Below are positions 8,600 through 17,654 of a stretch of 64,000 nucleotides of DNA, in pieces (position 1 is the first letter of the stretch; every line of letters begins with the position of its first letter). The DNA comes from Paraburkholderia sp. ZP32-5. GTDB lineage: Bacteria > Pseudomonadota > Gammaproteobacteria > Burkholderiales > Burkholderiaceae. The notes under the pieces were generated by a model. The model worked only from the letters and a program-made list of their open reading frames with translations, made no database searches and was not told the DNA's origin. The DNA lies in assembly GCF_021390495.1 (NCBI RefSeq), contig NZ_JAJEJP010000002.1:1674001-1738000 (forward strand), read 5' to 3'. The translations under genes and the position numbers were made by a program.

Positions 8600-10324
8600 T
8601 CAATCCTTCGAGCGCGGCGCGGTATAGAAGCTCACCAGATCGCGCTTGAGCGCATGCAACGCGGCATCGTCGAGATAGATCATATGACCGGTCGGATAGT
8701 AAGCGAGCCGTACATTTTCGCGCAGCGGCCCGTCGATGCCCAGGTGCGCGAGCGCATATTCGGTTGCATAGAACGGCGTGGCCAGATCGAAATAACCGTT
8801 CAGCGACATCACACGCAACTGCGGATTCTGCCGCATCGCTTCGGCCAGGTCGCCGGCCGCATAAGGCAACTGCAAACGCTCGCCCCACCATTCGCGGTGC
8901 TTCCAGTCCCATTGCGTCAGCGCTTCGTCATTGAAGACCTTGTACGGCTCCGTGGGGATAAAGTGCAGATCCTCCGCGAGATACTGATGAAGCGACGCGT
9001 TGAACGCGTTCGACACGCTGTTCACCGATGCATCGAAGTCGGGATGTTCGGACGAGTCGTCGTAATCGATCCCTTCGAAACGCGCGTCGTAACGGCCGAC
9101 GCTGCGCGACTGATCGCGCAGCAACTCGCTGCGAAAACGTCCTGGATAAAGACGCAGCCGGTTGCGCTTCACGAACCCCACGTCGAGACCGGTGAAATAC
9201 GCAATACGCGCGGCGATCGCATCGCGTTGATCGGCGGGCAACGCATCGCCCTGCGCGAGTGCCTGTGCATAGGGTCCGCGCGCGAACGCACGCGCGTCGT
9301 CGAGAAACGCAGCCAGGTTCGCGGGCTTCGGCGTGATCTTGTCGTGGTACCACGCAATCGCCGCGAAGCTCGGCAGATAGCTTTCGCTCTTGAAATCGGA
9401 GCCAGGTGAGAACGCGGAAGAATCGAGTACCGACGACATCAGAATCACGCCGTTGAGCGCGATATTGCGCTGCCCCAGTTCGTACGCGAGCATCGCGGCG
9501 CGCGCGGTGCCATACGATTCACCGAGCAGATACTTCGGCGAATTCCAGCGCTGGTTCATCGTCAGATAACGATCGATGAATTGCGCAAATGCGCGCAGAT
9601 CCTGATCGACACCCCAGAAGTCCTTGCCGGTGCCATGGCCGACCGGCTTCGACAGGCCCGCGCCGACCGCATCGATGAACACGAGGTCGGTCGTGTCGAG
9701 CAGGCTGTCGGGATTGTCGTCGAGCGTATACGGCGCGGGGGGCGTGTTCGCGGGACTCGATGTGCGCACGCGCTTCGGCCCGAACGAACCCATCATCAGA
9801 AACACACTGCCGGCACCGGGGCCGCCGTTGAACAGAAACGTGATGGGACGCGTCGATGGCGTTTTAGTCGGCACCGTATAGGCGACATAGAAAACGCTCG
9901 CATTGGCCGCGCCGGTCTTGCCGTCGTGCAGCAGCAGGTTGCCGGCGGTCGCCGTGTAGTCGAGCTTGCGGCCGTCAAGACGCAGCGAATGCGACGTGAC
10001 GCTGGCGGTTTCCGGCGGCACCGGCACGGCGGGTGTCGAAGAGTTGTCGCTGTGTGGCGGGGTGTCGGCTGCCTCGGTTCTGGCTTTGGTATCCGATGCT
10101 GGCTGCGTGTCGCCGCGCGAAGCCGTACGCTTGCGCGGTTCGCCCTGCACGGCGGGCGTGGATGCGGCGCTATCCGTACCCGTCGCCGCGCTCGGCGGAT
10201 CCGCCGCCACACTACGTTCACTGAACGACGCCAGACTGGCGGCAGCAAGCGTTACCGCCAGCGCAGCCATAGGCAATCGCGCCGACAGCAGCCGGCGCAA
10301 TGAAGGATGAAAGCCGACGATCAT
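8600..10324 (-). CDS. Exported S10-family serine carboxypeptidase
   Basis: Serine peptidase of about 574 residues in the S10 (carboxypeptidase Y) family. The start MIVGFHPSLRRLL at 10324 gives a signal peptide with an alanine-rich hydrophobic core (residues about 17-35), followed by a Pro/Thr/Ala-rich disordered linker of about 90 residues. The catalytic domain has the S10 signatures: FLFNGGPGAGS, catalytic Ser in LLGESYGTARAA, Asp in NGYFDLATP and His in YPTGHMIYLD. Bacterial S10 enzymes are secreted or periplasmic and remove C-terminal residues from peptides. It is monocistronic; the physiological substrate is unknown. Confidence 0.88.
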   Translation of the reverse strand: MIVGFHPSLRRLLSARLPMAALAVTLAAASLASFSERSVAADPPSAATGTDSAASTPAVQGEPRKRTASRGDTQPASDTKARTEAADTPPHSDNSSTPAVPVPPETASVTSHSLRLDGRKLDYTATAGNLLLHDGKTGAANASVFYVAYTVPTKTPSTRPITFLFNGGPGAGSVFLMMGSFGPKRVRTSSPANTPPAPYTLDDNPDSLLDTTDLVFIDAVGAGLSKPVGHGTGKDFWGVDQDLRAFAQFIDRYLTMNQRWNSPKYLLGESYGTARAAMLAYELGQRNIALNGVILMSSVLDSSAFSPGSDFKSESYLPSFAAIAWYHDKITPKPANLAAFLDDARAFARGPYAQALAQGDALPADQRDAIAARIAYFTGLDVGFVKRNRLRLYPGRFRSELLRDQSRSVGRYDARFEGIDYDDSSEHPDFDASVNSVSNAFNASLHQYLAEDLHFIPTEPYKVFNDEALTQWDWKHREWWGERLQLPYAAGDLAEAMRQNPQLRVMSLNGYFDLATPFYATEYALAHLGIDGPLRENVRLAYYPTGHMIYLDDAALHALKRDLVSFYTAPRSKD

Positions 10325-10559
10325 AAAGATTCCGCCACGAGTCGAAACGTGCTGATGTCCCCGGATACCGGCTTCGGGAACGAAGCCGGCGCTCGATTCT
10401 TGACGCAAGTCCGCACTACGTCAACCATCGGCACCGCTGCAGCTCAACATTACAAACGGCTTTTGTCGCGGCGCGGCATCGGCACGTCTCCGGCGCATGC
10501 TCGCACAAACCACTCGTGGCAAAATCGTGAACGTCTCCGTCGCTTTGTCGAGACCCGCC

Positions 10560-11549
10560 ATGGACCAACCGGTACTGGATGCATTCGACGCAGCCGCGCT
10601 GATCCCCGGATTTCGCGCGCCGCAGTTGCCGCAAGGGCAGCCCGACGCGCAGGCCATCGAAGCCGCCGAACACGCGATGCGGCACTGGACGAGCGGCGTC
10701 GCCGGCCCTCTGAGGGTTGGCTCCGATACGCACCGCAGCGAAATGTGCCGCATGTTCCGCGAAACCTTCAATCCGTATCGCCCTTCGGTACTCGCATGGC
10801 CGCCACTCGAAGCCGCGACGCTCAAGCGCATCGTCGAGTTGCCGATCTGGGACATTGCCGTGCAGACCGAAGGCCGGGCCCGCTTGCGCATGGCTGCCTA
10901 CGCGGCAACGCTCAGCGACCCGGAGCTACGCGACGCGCTGGCGCTGAATGCGTGGGAAGAAAATCGTCATAAGGAAGTGCTGTCGCGCATGGTGCACGCC
11001 TACGGCATCGCACTCGCGAGCGAGCCGCCGTATATCTATCCGAAAGACACCGAATGGGCTTATCTGGTGACCGGCTATAGCGAATGCATCGACAGCTTCT
11101 TTGCGTTCGGCCTCTTCGAAGTCGCGCGACGCTCGGGGCTCTTTCCGCCTGAACTGATCGAGACGTTCGAGCCGGTGATGCAGGAGGAGTGCCGCCATAT
11201 TCTGCTGTTTGCGAACTGGGTCGCGTGGCATCGCGCGCAGCTTTCATGGTGGCGGCGCCTTCGCTTCGAGATCAAGGTCGCGGCCGTATGGGGGTTTCTC
11301 GGCTGGGAGCGTGTCGGACTCGCGCGCGCGATGGATGCCGAGGGCAATGTGCACGAGCACGACAACAACTTCACGGTGAACGGCGCGCAGTCGGTGTCGG
11401 ATGTGGACATCAGCGTGCCGCGGTTGATGCGCCTGTGCATCGAAGAGAACGATCGGCGCTTTGCCGGCTACGACACGAGGCTGGTGCGGCCGCTGACGAT
11501 GCCGGGACTGGTGCGGTTCGGACTACGGTTCGTCAAGGAGAAACAATGA
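10560..11549 (+). CDS. Ferritin-like diiron-type protein of unknown function
   Basis: Helical protein of about 329 residues starting MDQPVLDAFDAAALIPGF. It has the spacing of a ferritin-like diiron site: NAWEENRHKEVL (ExxH) in the middle, a Glu in YSECIDSFFAFGLFEVARR, and a second ExxH in VMQEECRHILLFANW. This suggests an oxidase or oxygenase rather than iron storage, which is inference. Its stop codon overlaps the ATG of the next gene, a signal-peptidase-II-like protein, as ATGA, so the two are probably translated together. The exact subfamily was not recognised. Confidence 0.75.
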   Translation: MDQPVLDAFDAAALIPGFRAPQLPQGQPDAQAIEAAEHAMRHWTSGVAGPLRVGSDTHRSEMCRMFRETFNPYRPSVLAWPPLEAATLKRIVELPIWDIAVQTEGRARLRMAAYAATLSDPELRDALALNAWEENRHKEVLSRMVHAYGIALASEPPYIYPKDTEWAYLVTGYSECIDSFFAFGLFEVARRSGLFPPELIETFEPVMQEECRHILLFANWVAWHRAQLSWWRRLRFEIKVAAVWGFLGWERVGLARAMDAEGNVHEHDNNFTVNGAQSVSDVDISVPRLMRLCIEENDRRFAGYDTRLVRPLTMPGLVRFGLRFVKEKQ

Positions 11550-12055
11550 CGTCAAAACAGAAACTCGCCATTTTGCTGCTTGGGGCACTTGCGTGGATCG
11601 TCGTCGATCAGCTCACCAAGGCGCTATTCAAAGCGATGCTGACACCCGGTGACGTGGTATCGCTTCTCGCGGGCAGCTTTCTGCTTATCCCCATCTATAA
11701 CCACGGTGCGTTCCTGAGCCTTGGCGCCGGCATGTCCGAGGCGAGCCGCAACGCCGTTTTCATTTTCGGTGTTCTGGTGATAATCGTCGGCCTCGTCGGA
11801 TGGGTGGTGCGCTCGCGCCGGATTCGTCGTCTCGAAGTTGTCGCGGTCGCCTGCATCGTGGGCGGCGGCATCAGCAATCTGCTCGATCGATGCTTCTACG
11901 GCGGCGGCGTTTTCGATTTTCTGAACCTCGGCATCGGCTATGTGCGTACCGGCGTATTCAACGTCGCGGATGTCGGCATCATGCTCGGCGTCGTGCTGCT
12001 TTTGCTCAACGGCATGAAACGTAAGCCGGTTCTGCCGGACGCCGCGACCAGTTGA
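11546..12055 (+). CDS. Signal peptidase II-like protein (LspA paralogue)
   Basis: Membrane protein of 169 residues with four hydrophobic segments. It carries both LspA aspartate motifs: GGGISNLLDR and GVFNVADVGI, plus the N-terminal VVDQLTK pattern. LspA enzymes cleave the signal peptide of diacylglyceryl-prolipoproteins at the inner membrane. The housekeeping lspA of Burkholderiaceae usually lies with ileS, so this copy, coupled to a ferritin-like gene, is probably a second, specialised one. Both catalytic aspartates are present, so activity is expected. Confidence 0.85.
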   Translation: MTSKQKLAILLLGALAWIVVDQLTKALFKAMLTPGDVVSLLAGSFLLIPIYNHGAFLSLGAGMSEASRNAVFIFGVLVIIVGLVGWVVRSRRIRRLEVVAVACIVGGGISNLLDRCFYGGGVFDFLNLGIGYVRTGVFNVADVGIMLGVVLLLLNGMKRKPVLPDAATS

Positions 12056-12099
12056 CGCCCGCCAGACGGTTGGTCACTAGCGCGAAACCCTTCACGCAG

Positions 12100-13275
12100 T
12101 CAGCGCCTCAACCCGTCGACAAACTGCGCGATCCGCTCACACGCGTCAATCAGTCTCGCCTCGTCGACCACCAGCCCGAGCCGTACGAACCCTTTCGCCG
12201 TGTCCCCAAACGCGCTTGCATCGAGCACTGCTACGCCCTTCGCGCGGAACAGCTGCCACGTGAAATCGACGGTATCGAGCCCGGTGCCGCTCACGTCGAC
12301 CATCATGAACATACCGGCCTCGGGCAACAGACAACGCAAGCCCGGCACCTGGTGCAAGCGCTCGAACACCACGTCGCGCCGCCGCCGGTAAGTCTCGCGG
12401 ATCTCCGCGACGATCTCCGCCTTATGCTGCAACGCGGTCAACGCAGCCTGCTGGATAAAGCCCGGCAAGCCGTAAAGCATCGCGAGCGCGAGCCGCCCCA
12501 TATGTTCGATCAACTCGGCGGGGCCGATCGCCCAGCCGACCCGCCACCCGGCCATTGCATGCGACTTCGACAGACTGCCGAGCGTCACCGTGCGCTCCGC
12601 CATGCCGGGCAGCGACGCGATGCTCACGTGCTCACGCTCGAACGTCAATTCCGCGTAGACCTCGTCGGACAGCACCCACAGGTCATGCTCACACGCCAGC
12701 CGTCCGATACGTTCGAGGTCGGCGTGCGGCATCACGACGCCGGTCGGATTGCAGGGTGTCGCGAAGAAAATCGCCTTCGTGCGCGGCGTCAGCGCCGCTT
12801 CGAGTGCATCGCAGTCGACATGAAACGCGCGAGCGGCGTCGACCGGCACCGCCACCAGCGTCGCGCCCGCCGTGCGTACGCAAGCCTCGTACGTCAGGTA
12901 CATCGGCTCGGGGACGATCACTTCATCGCCCGCTTCGAGCAGGCACAGCGACGCCGCGAATACGCCGTTCTGCGCGCCGGCGGTCAGTATCACATTGGCC
13001 GAAGCGGTGTCGCAGCCGGTCGCGCGCGCATGTTCGGCGGCGATCGCCGCGCGCAGCGGCTCGCGGCCGGCCATCGCGGTGTAGTGGGTGTCGCCGGCGC
13101 GTAGCGCGTCGACCGCGCTGTCGACGATCGGCGCGGGCGTCGCGAACTCGGGGTCGCCGACGCTCAGCACGATCACGTCTTCGCCGCGCGTGGCCGCCTG
13201 CTGCGCGACACGATGAATTTCCCACGCCGACGTGCGGCGCCCTTGCAGACGTTCGACCAGATTCGAATACTTCAT
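12100..13275 (-). CDS. Class I/II PLP aminotransferase, AruH-like
   Basis: Fold-type I aminotransferase of 391 residues. PLP-binding features: substrate and cofactor loop HYTAMAGREPLRAAI, the Asn/Pro segment ATPCNPTGVVMP, the Asp/Tyr of LSDEVYAELTF, and the Schiff-base Lys in SLSKSHAMAGWRVGW. The sequence pattern resembles arginine-pyruvate and related broad-specificity transaminases (AruH type), but no arginine catabolic gene is adjacent, so the substrate is not certain. It is monocistronic and convergent with the lspA-like gene; a strong hairpin separates it from rpoN upstream. Confidence 0.82.
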   Translation of the reverse strand: MKYSNLVERLQGRRTSAWEIHRVAQQAATRGEDVIVLSVGDPEFATPAPIVDSAVDALRAGDTHYTAMAGREPLRAAIAAEHARATGCDTASANVILTAGAQNGVFAASLCLLEAGDEVIVPEPMYLTYEACVRTAGATLVAVPVDAARAFHVDCDALEAALTPRTKAIFFATPCNPTGVVMPHADLERIGRLACEHDLWVLSDEVYAELTFEREHVSIASLPGMAERTVTLGSLSKSHAMAGWRVGWAIGPAELIEHMGRLALAMLYGLPGFIQQAALTALQHKAEIVAEIRETYRRRRDVVFERLHQVPGLRCLLPEAGMFMMVDVSGTGLDTVDFTWQLFRAKGVAVLDASAFGDTAKGFVRLGLVVDEARLIDACERIAQFVDGLRR

Positions 13276-13380
13276 TGCGCTGTCCCGTTTCGCCGATCTG
13301 TTTCTATTGATCTATTTCTCTTTGACCCGCCAATGTAATGGCAGGCCGGCAAAACGTCCAGATACGGTCCAGATGCGAAA

Positions 13381-13416
13381 AAGGGCCATGCGAGCGGACA
13401 GTCTCGCATGGCCCTT
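13381..13416 (-). terminator. Intrinsic terminator after rpoN
   Basis: A 14-base perfect stem (AAGGGCCATGCGAG with CTCGCATGGCCCTT) around an 8-base loop; on the minus strand it is followed by a TTTTT run, 55 bases after the rpoN stop. Confidence 0.8.
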
Positions 13417-13470
13417 CACCCACCTTCACCCAATCAATCTTCGTTTGCGCCCCGCCACGGGCGCCCTGCA

Positions 13471-14952
13471 TTAAAGCTGCCGACGCAATTCCGCCGGCGG
13501 CACCTTCATCAGATGCCGGTATTTCGCTACCGTGCGCCGCGCGACCAGCACGCCCTGATCCGCGAGCATCTTCGCGAGCGTCACGTCCGACAGCGGATCG
13601 CGCGTATTCTCCGCGGCGATCATCTCCTTCAGCAGCGCGCGCACCGCGGCGGCCGAGCAGGTGCCACCGCTTTCGGTACCGAGTTCGCGCGGGAAGAAAT
13701 GCTTGAATTCGAAAATGCCGCGCGGCGTCGCCATATATTTGTTGCCCGTCGCGCGCGAAATCGTCGATTCGTGCAAGCCGAGTTCGTCGGCCACATCGCG
13801 CAGCACCATCGGCTTCAGCGCGATTTCGCCATACTGGAAGAATGCTTTCTGGTGCGCGACGATGCACTCGGCGACGCGCTGAATCGTATCGAAGCGCTGC
13901 TGTGCATTGCGGATCAACCAGCGAGCTTCCTGCAACTGCTGCGCGAGCGGCGAACGGCTCGCGCCGGCGGACTGCGCGAACAGTTGCGCATACATGCGAT
14001 GAATGCGCGCGCGCGGCTGCACCGCGGGATTGATCGACACGGCCCATTTGTTGCGCACCTGACGCACGATCACGTCGGGCACCACGTAGTTGTCCTCGGC
14101 GCGGCCATAGCAGTTGCCCGGCTTCGGATCGAGCTTGCGCACGAGCGCGCAGGCGATCCGCAATGCTTCCGGGCTGCAGCCAATCTGCTTTTGCAATTCG
14201 GCCTGCTCGCGGCGTGCCAGCCGCTCCAGATGATGCTCGGCAATCTGCAATGCGACGTCGCGTCCCGGCGTATCGTCGGGCAGCGCATGAATCTGCAGCG
14301 CCAGACATTCCGACAGCGAACGCGCGCCGAGCCCCGGCCGGTCGAGCGATTGCACGAGACGCAGCGCGACCAGCAACTCTTCCTCGGTCAGCTCGGGTTC
14401 GAGATCGACGCTGTCGGCCAGATCGGCGAGCGATTGACGCAAATAGCCGTCGTCATCGAGTGCTTCGATGATGAAGCGCGCCACCGCGCGGTCGCGATCA
14501 TCGAGACGGTACAGACGCAGTGCGTCGTGAAGTTGCTCGCGCAACGTCGGCTGCGAGCGCGCCCATTCGGCTGGATCGCTGCCGTCCGCGTCGCCCGATT
14601 GACGGGTCGAATTGCGCGAGCCGTAGTCGCCCGAAAAGTCGGCCGGCATATCGTCCGGTCCGGCGCTTTCGAGTGCCTCGCTGCCGACACTTTCCGCGGG
14701 CAACGTATCGGGCTCGGCGGCGGCCAGCGTATCGGTGGCGGGCAGCGCGCTCGCCTCTTCTCCCGGCGACGTGGTGGACAGCGCGACGTCCTCCGTCTCC
14801 GAGGAGTCGTATTCAAGGAACGGATTGGTATCGAGCGCCGTGCGCAGTTCCTGCTGGAACTCTAGCGCCGACAATTGCAGAAGACGCACCGATTGTTGAA
14901 GACGAGGCGTGAGTGCAAGCGACTGTCTTGCGCGCAGTTCGATTGAAGGCAT
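13471..14952 (-). CDS. rpoN: RNA polymerase sigma-54 factor, second copy
   Basis: Sigma-54 factor of 493 residues, which directs RNA polymerase to -24/-12 promoters with AAA+ activators. Region I (residues about 5-48: RQSLALTPRLQQSVRLLQLS), an acidic region II (about 50-130), the core-binding region, helix-turn-helix and the RpoN box ARRTVAKYR close to the C-terminus are all present. The start MPSIELRARQ at 14952 follows a GGAGG-type ribosome site. The usual rpoN neighbours lptB, hpf and ptsN are absent, so this is likely the additional rpoN2 known from Burkholderia and Ralstonia. It has its own leader of about 550 bases and its own terminator. Confidence 0.93.
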   Translation of the reverse strand: MPSIELRARQSLALTPRLQQSVRLLQLSALEFQQELRTALDTNPFLEYDSSETEDVALSTTSPGEEASALPATDTLAAAEPDTLPAESVGSEALESAGPDDMPADFSGDYGSRNSTRQSGDADGSDPAEWARSQPTLREQLHDALRLYRLDDRDRAVARFIIEALDDDGYLRQSLADLADSVDLEPELTEEELLVALRLVQSLDRPGLGARSLSECLALQIHALPDDTPGRDVALQIAEHHLERLARREQAELQKQIGCSPEALRIACALVRKLDPKPGNCYGRAEDNYVVPDVIVRQVRNKWAVSINPAVQPRARIHRMYAQLFAQSAGASRSPLAQQLQEARWLIRNAQQRFDTIQRVAECIVAHQKAFFQYGEIALKPMVLRDVADELGLHESTISRATGNKYMATPRGIFEFKHFFPRELGTESGGTCSAAAVRALLKEMIAAENTRDPLSDVTLAKMLADQGVLVARRTVAKYRHLMKVPPAELRRQL

Positions 14953-15502
14953 TGGAGGAAATCCCGTTCGTTGGTAGCTGAAAGCTCGAAAGCCGTGTGC
15001 ATTCTTCAGAGCAACAGTCGTACCAGTTCGCACAAGCCGCTGTTTTTCTTACGCTTTGTGCTGTCAGGCGCGCGAATTGCGCAGCGCCCGGACGCCCGTT
15101 TTTACAACGTCCCGGCAATTTCCGGTCCATTTCTTTACACCGCCGGCGATGTGGCGCTGTCCGTGTGGCCGTGCCGCTTCTCGTCCGCCTCTGCATCCGC
15201 TTCCGCGTTATTCATCAGGTCAAATCCCCCGCTGCAGTGGTTCGGGCGCGGCTCGCGCGTCCAGCCAATTCCATCATCGATCGGCACCCGGGTACGCTGC
15301 TTGCAACTCCCCGGGTGTGGACGGACGTTGGCTAGTGCAGGCACGGCATGCGCGTCTTGCAGAAGCCTTCGCCCGGTGTCGAGAAACGGGCCCCTGACGG
15401 TACCGTAGCGGCAACGACCCCACGTGTGTCATCAGCGGTTTCGACCGCGATCGGCCACCGGCAACAAGACCGCCATTTTGTTCAACACCCGAAGGAGAAA
15501 CC
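14953..15502. other. Intergenic region between rpoN and the BON gene
   Basis: Divergent promoter region of 550 bases. No conserved gene is seen. The minus strand has one short ORF with a good ribosome site (15135-15215, see findings). Just before the BON gene there is a clear ribosome site, AAGGAGAAACC. No obvious -24/-12 element was found by eye. Confidence 0.5.
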
Positions 15503-15841
15503 ATGAAGACGATCCAGCTTCTGAAGACCGCGGGCAGCATTGCTGCCGTCGCTTTTGCCCTGAACGCAACTGCGCAGACGACCGCGCCGCCTCCGGCGGC
15601 TTCGTCCGAATCGGTCGGCCAGCATATCGACGACGGCACGATCACGACCAAGGCCAAGGCCGATCTGCTGGCGGCGAAGAACGTCAAGTCGACGCATATC
15701 CATGTCAAGACCCGTAAGGGCGTCGTGTGGCTCACGGGTTCGGTGCCTTCGGCCGATGACAAATCGGCGGCGGGAGAAGTTGTTCAGAACGTCAAGGGCG
15801 TAGAGAGCGTGAAGAACCATCTGAAGATCGTCGCCGATTAA
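15503..15841 (+). CDS. Periplasmic BON-domain protein
   Basis: Small exported protein of 112 residues with a signal peptide (MKTIQLLKTAGSIAAVAFAL...ATAQ) and one BON domain from about residue 45 (ITTKAKADLLAAKNVKSTHI, VVWLTGSVPSADDKSAAGEV, VKGVESVKNHLKI). BON proteins (OsmY-like) bind phospholipid membranes and are commonly induced by osmotic or envelope stress. A strong ribosome site AAGGAGAAACC precedes the ATG, and a terminator follows. It opens a run of stress-type small genes. Confidence 0.88.
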   Translation: MKTIQLLKTAGSIAAVAFALNATAQTTAPPPAASSESVGQHIDDGTITTKAKADLLAAKNVKSTHIHVKTRKGVVWLTGSVPSADDKSAAGEVVQNVKGVESVKNHLKIVAD

Positions 15842-15886
15842 TCGCGACTCATAGGGTTTGCGTGCATTCGGTGTAGTGGCGTAACG

Positions 15887-15918
15887 AAGAGAGCCGGCTC
15901 ATGCCGGCTCTTCTTTTA
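15887..15918 (+). terminator. Intrinsic terminator after the BON gene
   Basis: Stem GAGCCGGC/GCCGGCTC, extended by AAGA/TTCTT pairing, around a TCAT loop and followed by TTCTTTTAT. Confidence 0.75.
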
Positions 15919-15942
15919 TAAGCTTTATATAAGCGATAAAAC

Positions 15943-15973
15943 GACGGCCCGTGTCATCACAACACGGGCCGTC
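15943..15973 (-). terminator. Terminator after the PA2169-family gene
   Basis: GACGGCCCGTGT pairs perfectly with ACACGGGCCGTC around a 7-base loop; on the minus strand it is followed by GTTTTATCG. It lies about 30 bases after the stop of the gene on that strand. Confidence 0.65.
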
Positions 15974-16001
15974 TTCTGCTGCGCTAACGCGTTAGCGCTT
16001 G

Positions 16002-16454
16002 TTAGTGCTTCATCGCCGCATACTGATCCCGCAGATCGCGCACCCGGTCATGCGTTTGCAGCACGCCGTGATATTGCCGCTCGACGATTGCGCGCACATC
16101 GGCCGGCAGGTCCTTTTCGAGCGCGTCGTGATAGTGCTTCTTCGCGACGTCCTCGCCCTTTTCGCACTCGGCGAGAATGGCATGGTCGCTGCGATCGGCC
16201 ACGGCCGATCTGACGTCGACCCAGCCGCGATGCAGCGCGCCGGTCATGCTGCCGCCAGTTTCGGGCTTGCCGCCCATCGCCTGAACCGCGTCCTGCAACT
16301 CGCGCGCGCCGCGCGAGCAGTCTTCGGCATTGGAGCGAAACATCGCCTTCAGCTGTTCGTCGTGCGCATCCTCGGCTGCCTTGAGAAAGCCTTTTTCGCC
16401 GTCCTTCGACGTTTCGACCAGATCGTTCAGCACGGAAACAACGTTGGTAGTCAT
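16002..16454 (-). CDS. PA2169-family four-helix-bundle protein (DUF2383)
   Basis: Cytoplasmic protein of 150 residues of the DUF2383/PA2169 family, which has a ferritin-like four-helix fold. Typical segments are VLNDLVETSKDGEKGFLKAA, FRSNAEDCSRGARELQDAVQ and ALHRGWVDVRSAV. The function is unknown; family members often sit with stress-response genes, as here. It stands between a terminator and a glycine-zipper membrane protein on the same strand, with a ribosome site (GGAGG) before the ATG. Confidence 0.85.
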   Translation of the reverse strand: MTTNVVSVLNDLVETSKDGEKGFLKAAEDAHDEQLKAMFRSNAEDCSRGARELQDAVQAMGGKPETGGSMTGALHRGWVDVRSAVADRSDHAILAECEKGEDVAKKHYHDALEKDLPADVRAIVERQYHGVLQTHDRVRDLRDQYAAMKH

Positions 16455-16632
16455 TCAATACCTCCAATGGTTTCGTTCACAGCGAATCCACCGTGCGGAG
16501 TTCGTTAGCGCATTGCGATCCAACGACCTCGCAAGCGGTGGGGTTCGGTGAATACGTCGCATGGGCCGTGCCTGGTGTATCGCGATGCGGGGCTTCCGGT
16601 GCAGCGCCGCACCGCACGATTCACGACTCGAA

Positions 16633-17214
16633 TCACGCCCGCTTCTCGGCAAACTCGTTAAGCGGCTGCGGCGTCCGCAACGGATCGAAGTCGGCCCAGC
16701 GTCCCTGTTGCCAGCGGCCCGTCGCTTTCTCGATCGACACGCCGCCCGCGTCGCGCAGCACCCGCGCGGCGTCGAGCTGATTGTCCGGTGACACGTGCAC
16801 CGCGACCAGCACGCCGGAGTCGCGCGACTCTTCGTGAAACGGAACCCGGTGACCGGCTGGGTCATGCTTGCGCGTGCGCGACATCGCGCCCACCAGCGAG
16901 CCGACATAAGCGCCCACGCCGGCTGCGATTAACGACACGAGCAATGGCGCGGAAAACGCCGCGAAAATGGCGACGCCGATTACCGCGCCGATCACCGCGC
17001 CAATGGTCACGCCCATTCCCGCGCCCTTCGGCGCGTCGCGCGCGCCGGGATCGGTACCGGTGTCGCCGCCGATCGGATAACGGGCATGCTGACCGCGCGG
17101 ATTGACGAAAAACAGCGTGACGTCCTCCTCGACGAAACCTGCGTCGAAGAGCTTTTGGGCCGCGCTTTCCGCGGCTGGAAAGGTCGTAAAGCGTGCTGCG
17201 ACGATGAGTGACAT
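16633..17214 (-). CDS. Glycine-zipper membrane protein, hypothetical
   Basis: Protein of about 193 residues from the ATG at 17214, which has the strong ribosome site AAGGAGGCC. The N-terminal third resembles a small sensor-like alpha/beta domain (VAARFTTFPAAESAAQKLFD, EEDVTLFFVNPRGQ). The middle holds two Gly/Ala-rich hydrophobic segments (VTIGAVIGAVIGVAIFAAF and LIAAGVGAYVGSLVGAMS), typical of glycine-zipper membrane hairpins. The C-terminal part is soluble (SGVLVAVHVSPDNQLDAARV) and resembles the N-terminal part, so a duplicated domain flanking a membrane hairpin is plausible. Function unknown; common in Burkholderia stress-gene clusters. Confidence 0.75.
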   Translation of the reverse strand: MSLIVAARFTTFPAAESAAQKLFDAGFVEEDVTLFFVNPRGQHARYPIGGDTGTDPGARDAPKGAGMGVTIGAVIGAVIGVAIFAAFSAPLLVSLIAAGVGAYVGSLVGAMSRTRKHDPAGHRVPFHEESRDSGVLVAVHVSPDNQLDAARVLRDAGGVSIEKATGRWQQGRWADFDPLRTPQPLNEFAEKRA

Positions 17215-17313
17215 ATGGCCTCCTTGCATCGTTGAACGGCGTTCGCGGACCCTGCTGCCGCCGCCCGTGCAGTTCGCCTGAGCGAGCGCGTTGCGGCGCG
17301 GCATACGGCGGCG

Positions 17314-17616
17314 CTAAGCGGTAGCGCCGCGATCCGGCTCCATGCCTTCGACTCTGAACAGTCCGCTATGCAACACTACGCCCTCTCCGTTGTTCTGGTC
17401 GAGTGCTTCCGCGCAGACCGAACGGATGCGCTGGCGGCCCTTGTCGTAGGCGGCGATCAACGCCGCTTCGAGCGCCGACTCGGCGCCGAAATGATCTTCC
17501 AGTGCTTCGGCGGTAATCGCGCACTCGACCGGTTCGCCGTCCACGCGCGCGATAAAACGAACCGTCAGGTTTGCGCCGTCGAACGCCGGTGTGTCGTCGG
17601 GAAAATTGATCTGCAT
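17314..17616 (-). CDS. DUF1488 domain protein
   Basis: Small protein of 100 residues of the DUF1488 family (MQINFPDDTPAFDGANLTVR, VECAITAEALEDHFGAES, VVLHSGLFRVEGME). The ATG at 17616 is chosen because it matches the family N-terminus and has GAGGACTC before it; an upstream ATG at 17658 overlaps the stop of the preceding gene as ATGA and would add 14 residues. Function unknown. It is probably co-transcribed with the DUF4142 gene upstream. Confidence 0.82.
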   Translation of the reverse strand: MQINFPDDTPAFDGANLTVRFIARVDGEPVECAITAEALEDHFGAESALEAALIAAYDKGRQRIRSVCAEALDQNNGEGVVLHSGLFRVEGMEPDRGATA

Positions 17617-17654
17617 AAGAGAGTCCTCATAGGCAGGGCGCGGAGCGATCGCGT

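Noticed and set aside
15135..15344. A longer 69-codon version of the short ORF upstream of rpoN
   Set aside because: The upstream part has no ribosome site and no coding-like pattern; only the last 26 codons from the ATG at 15215 have a plausible start.
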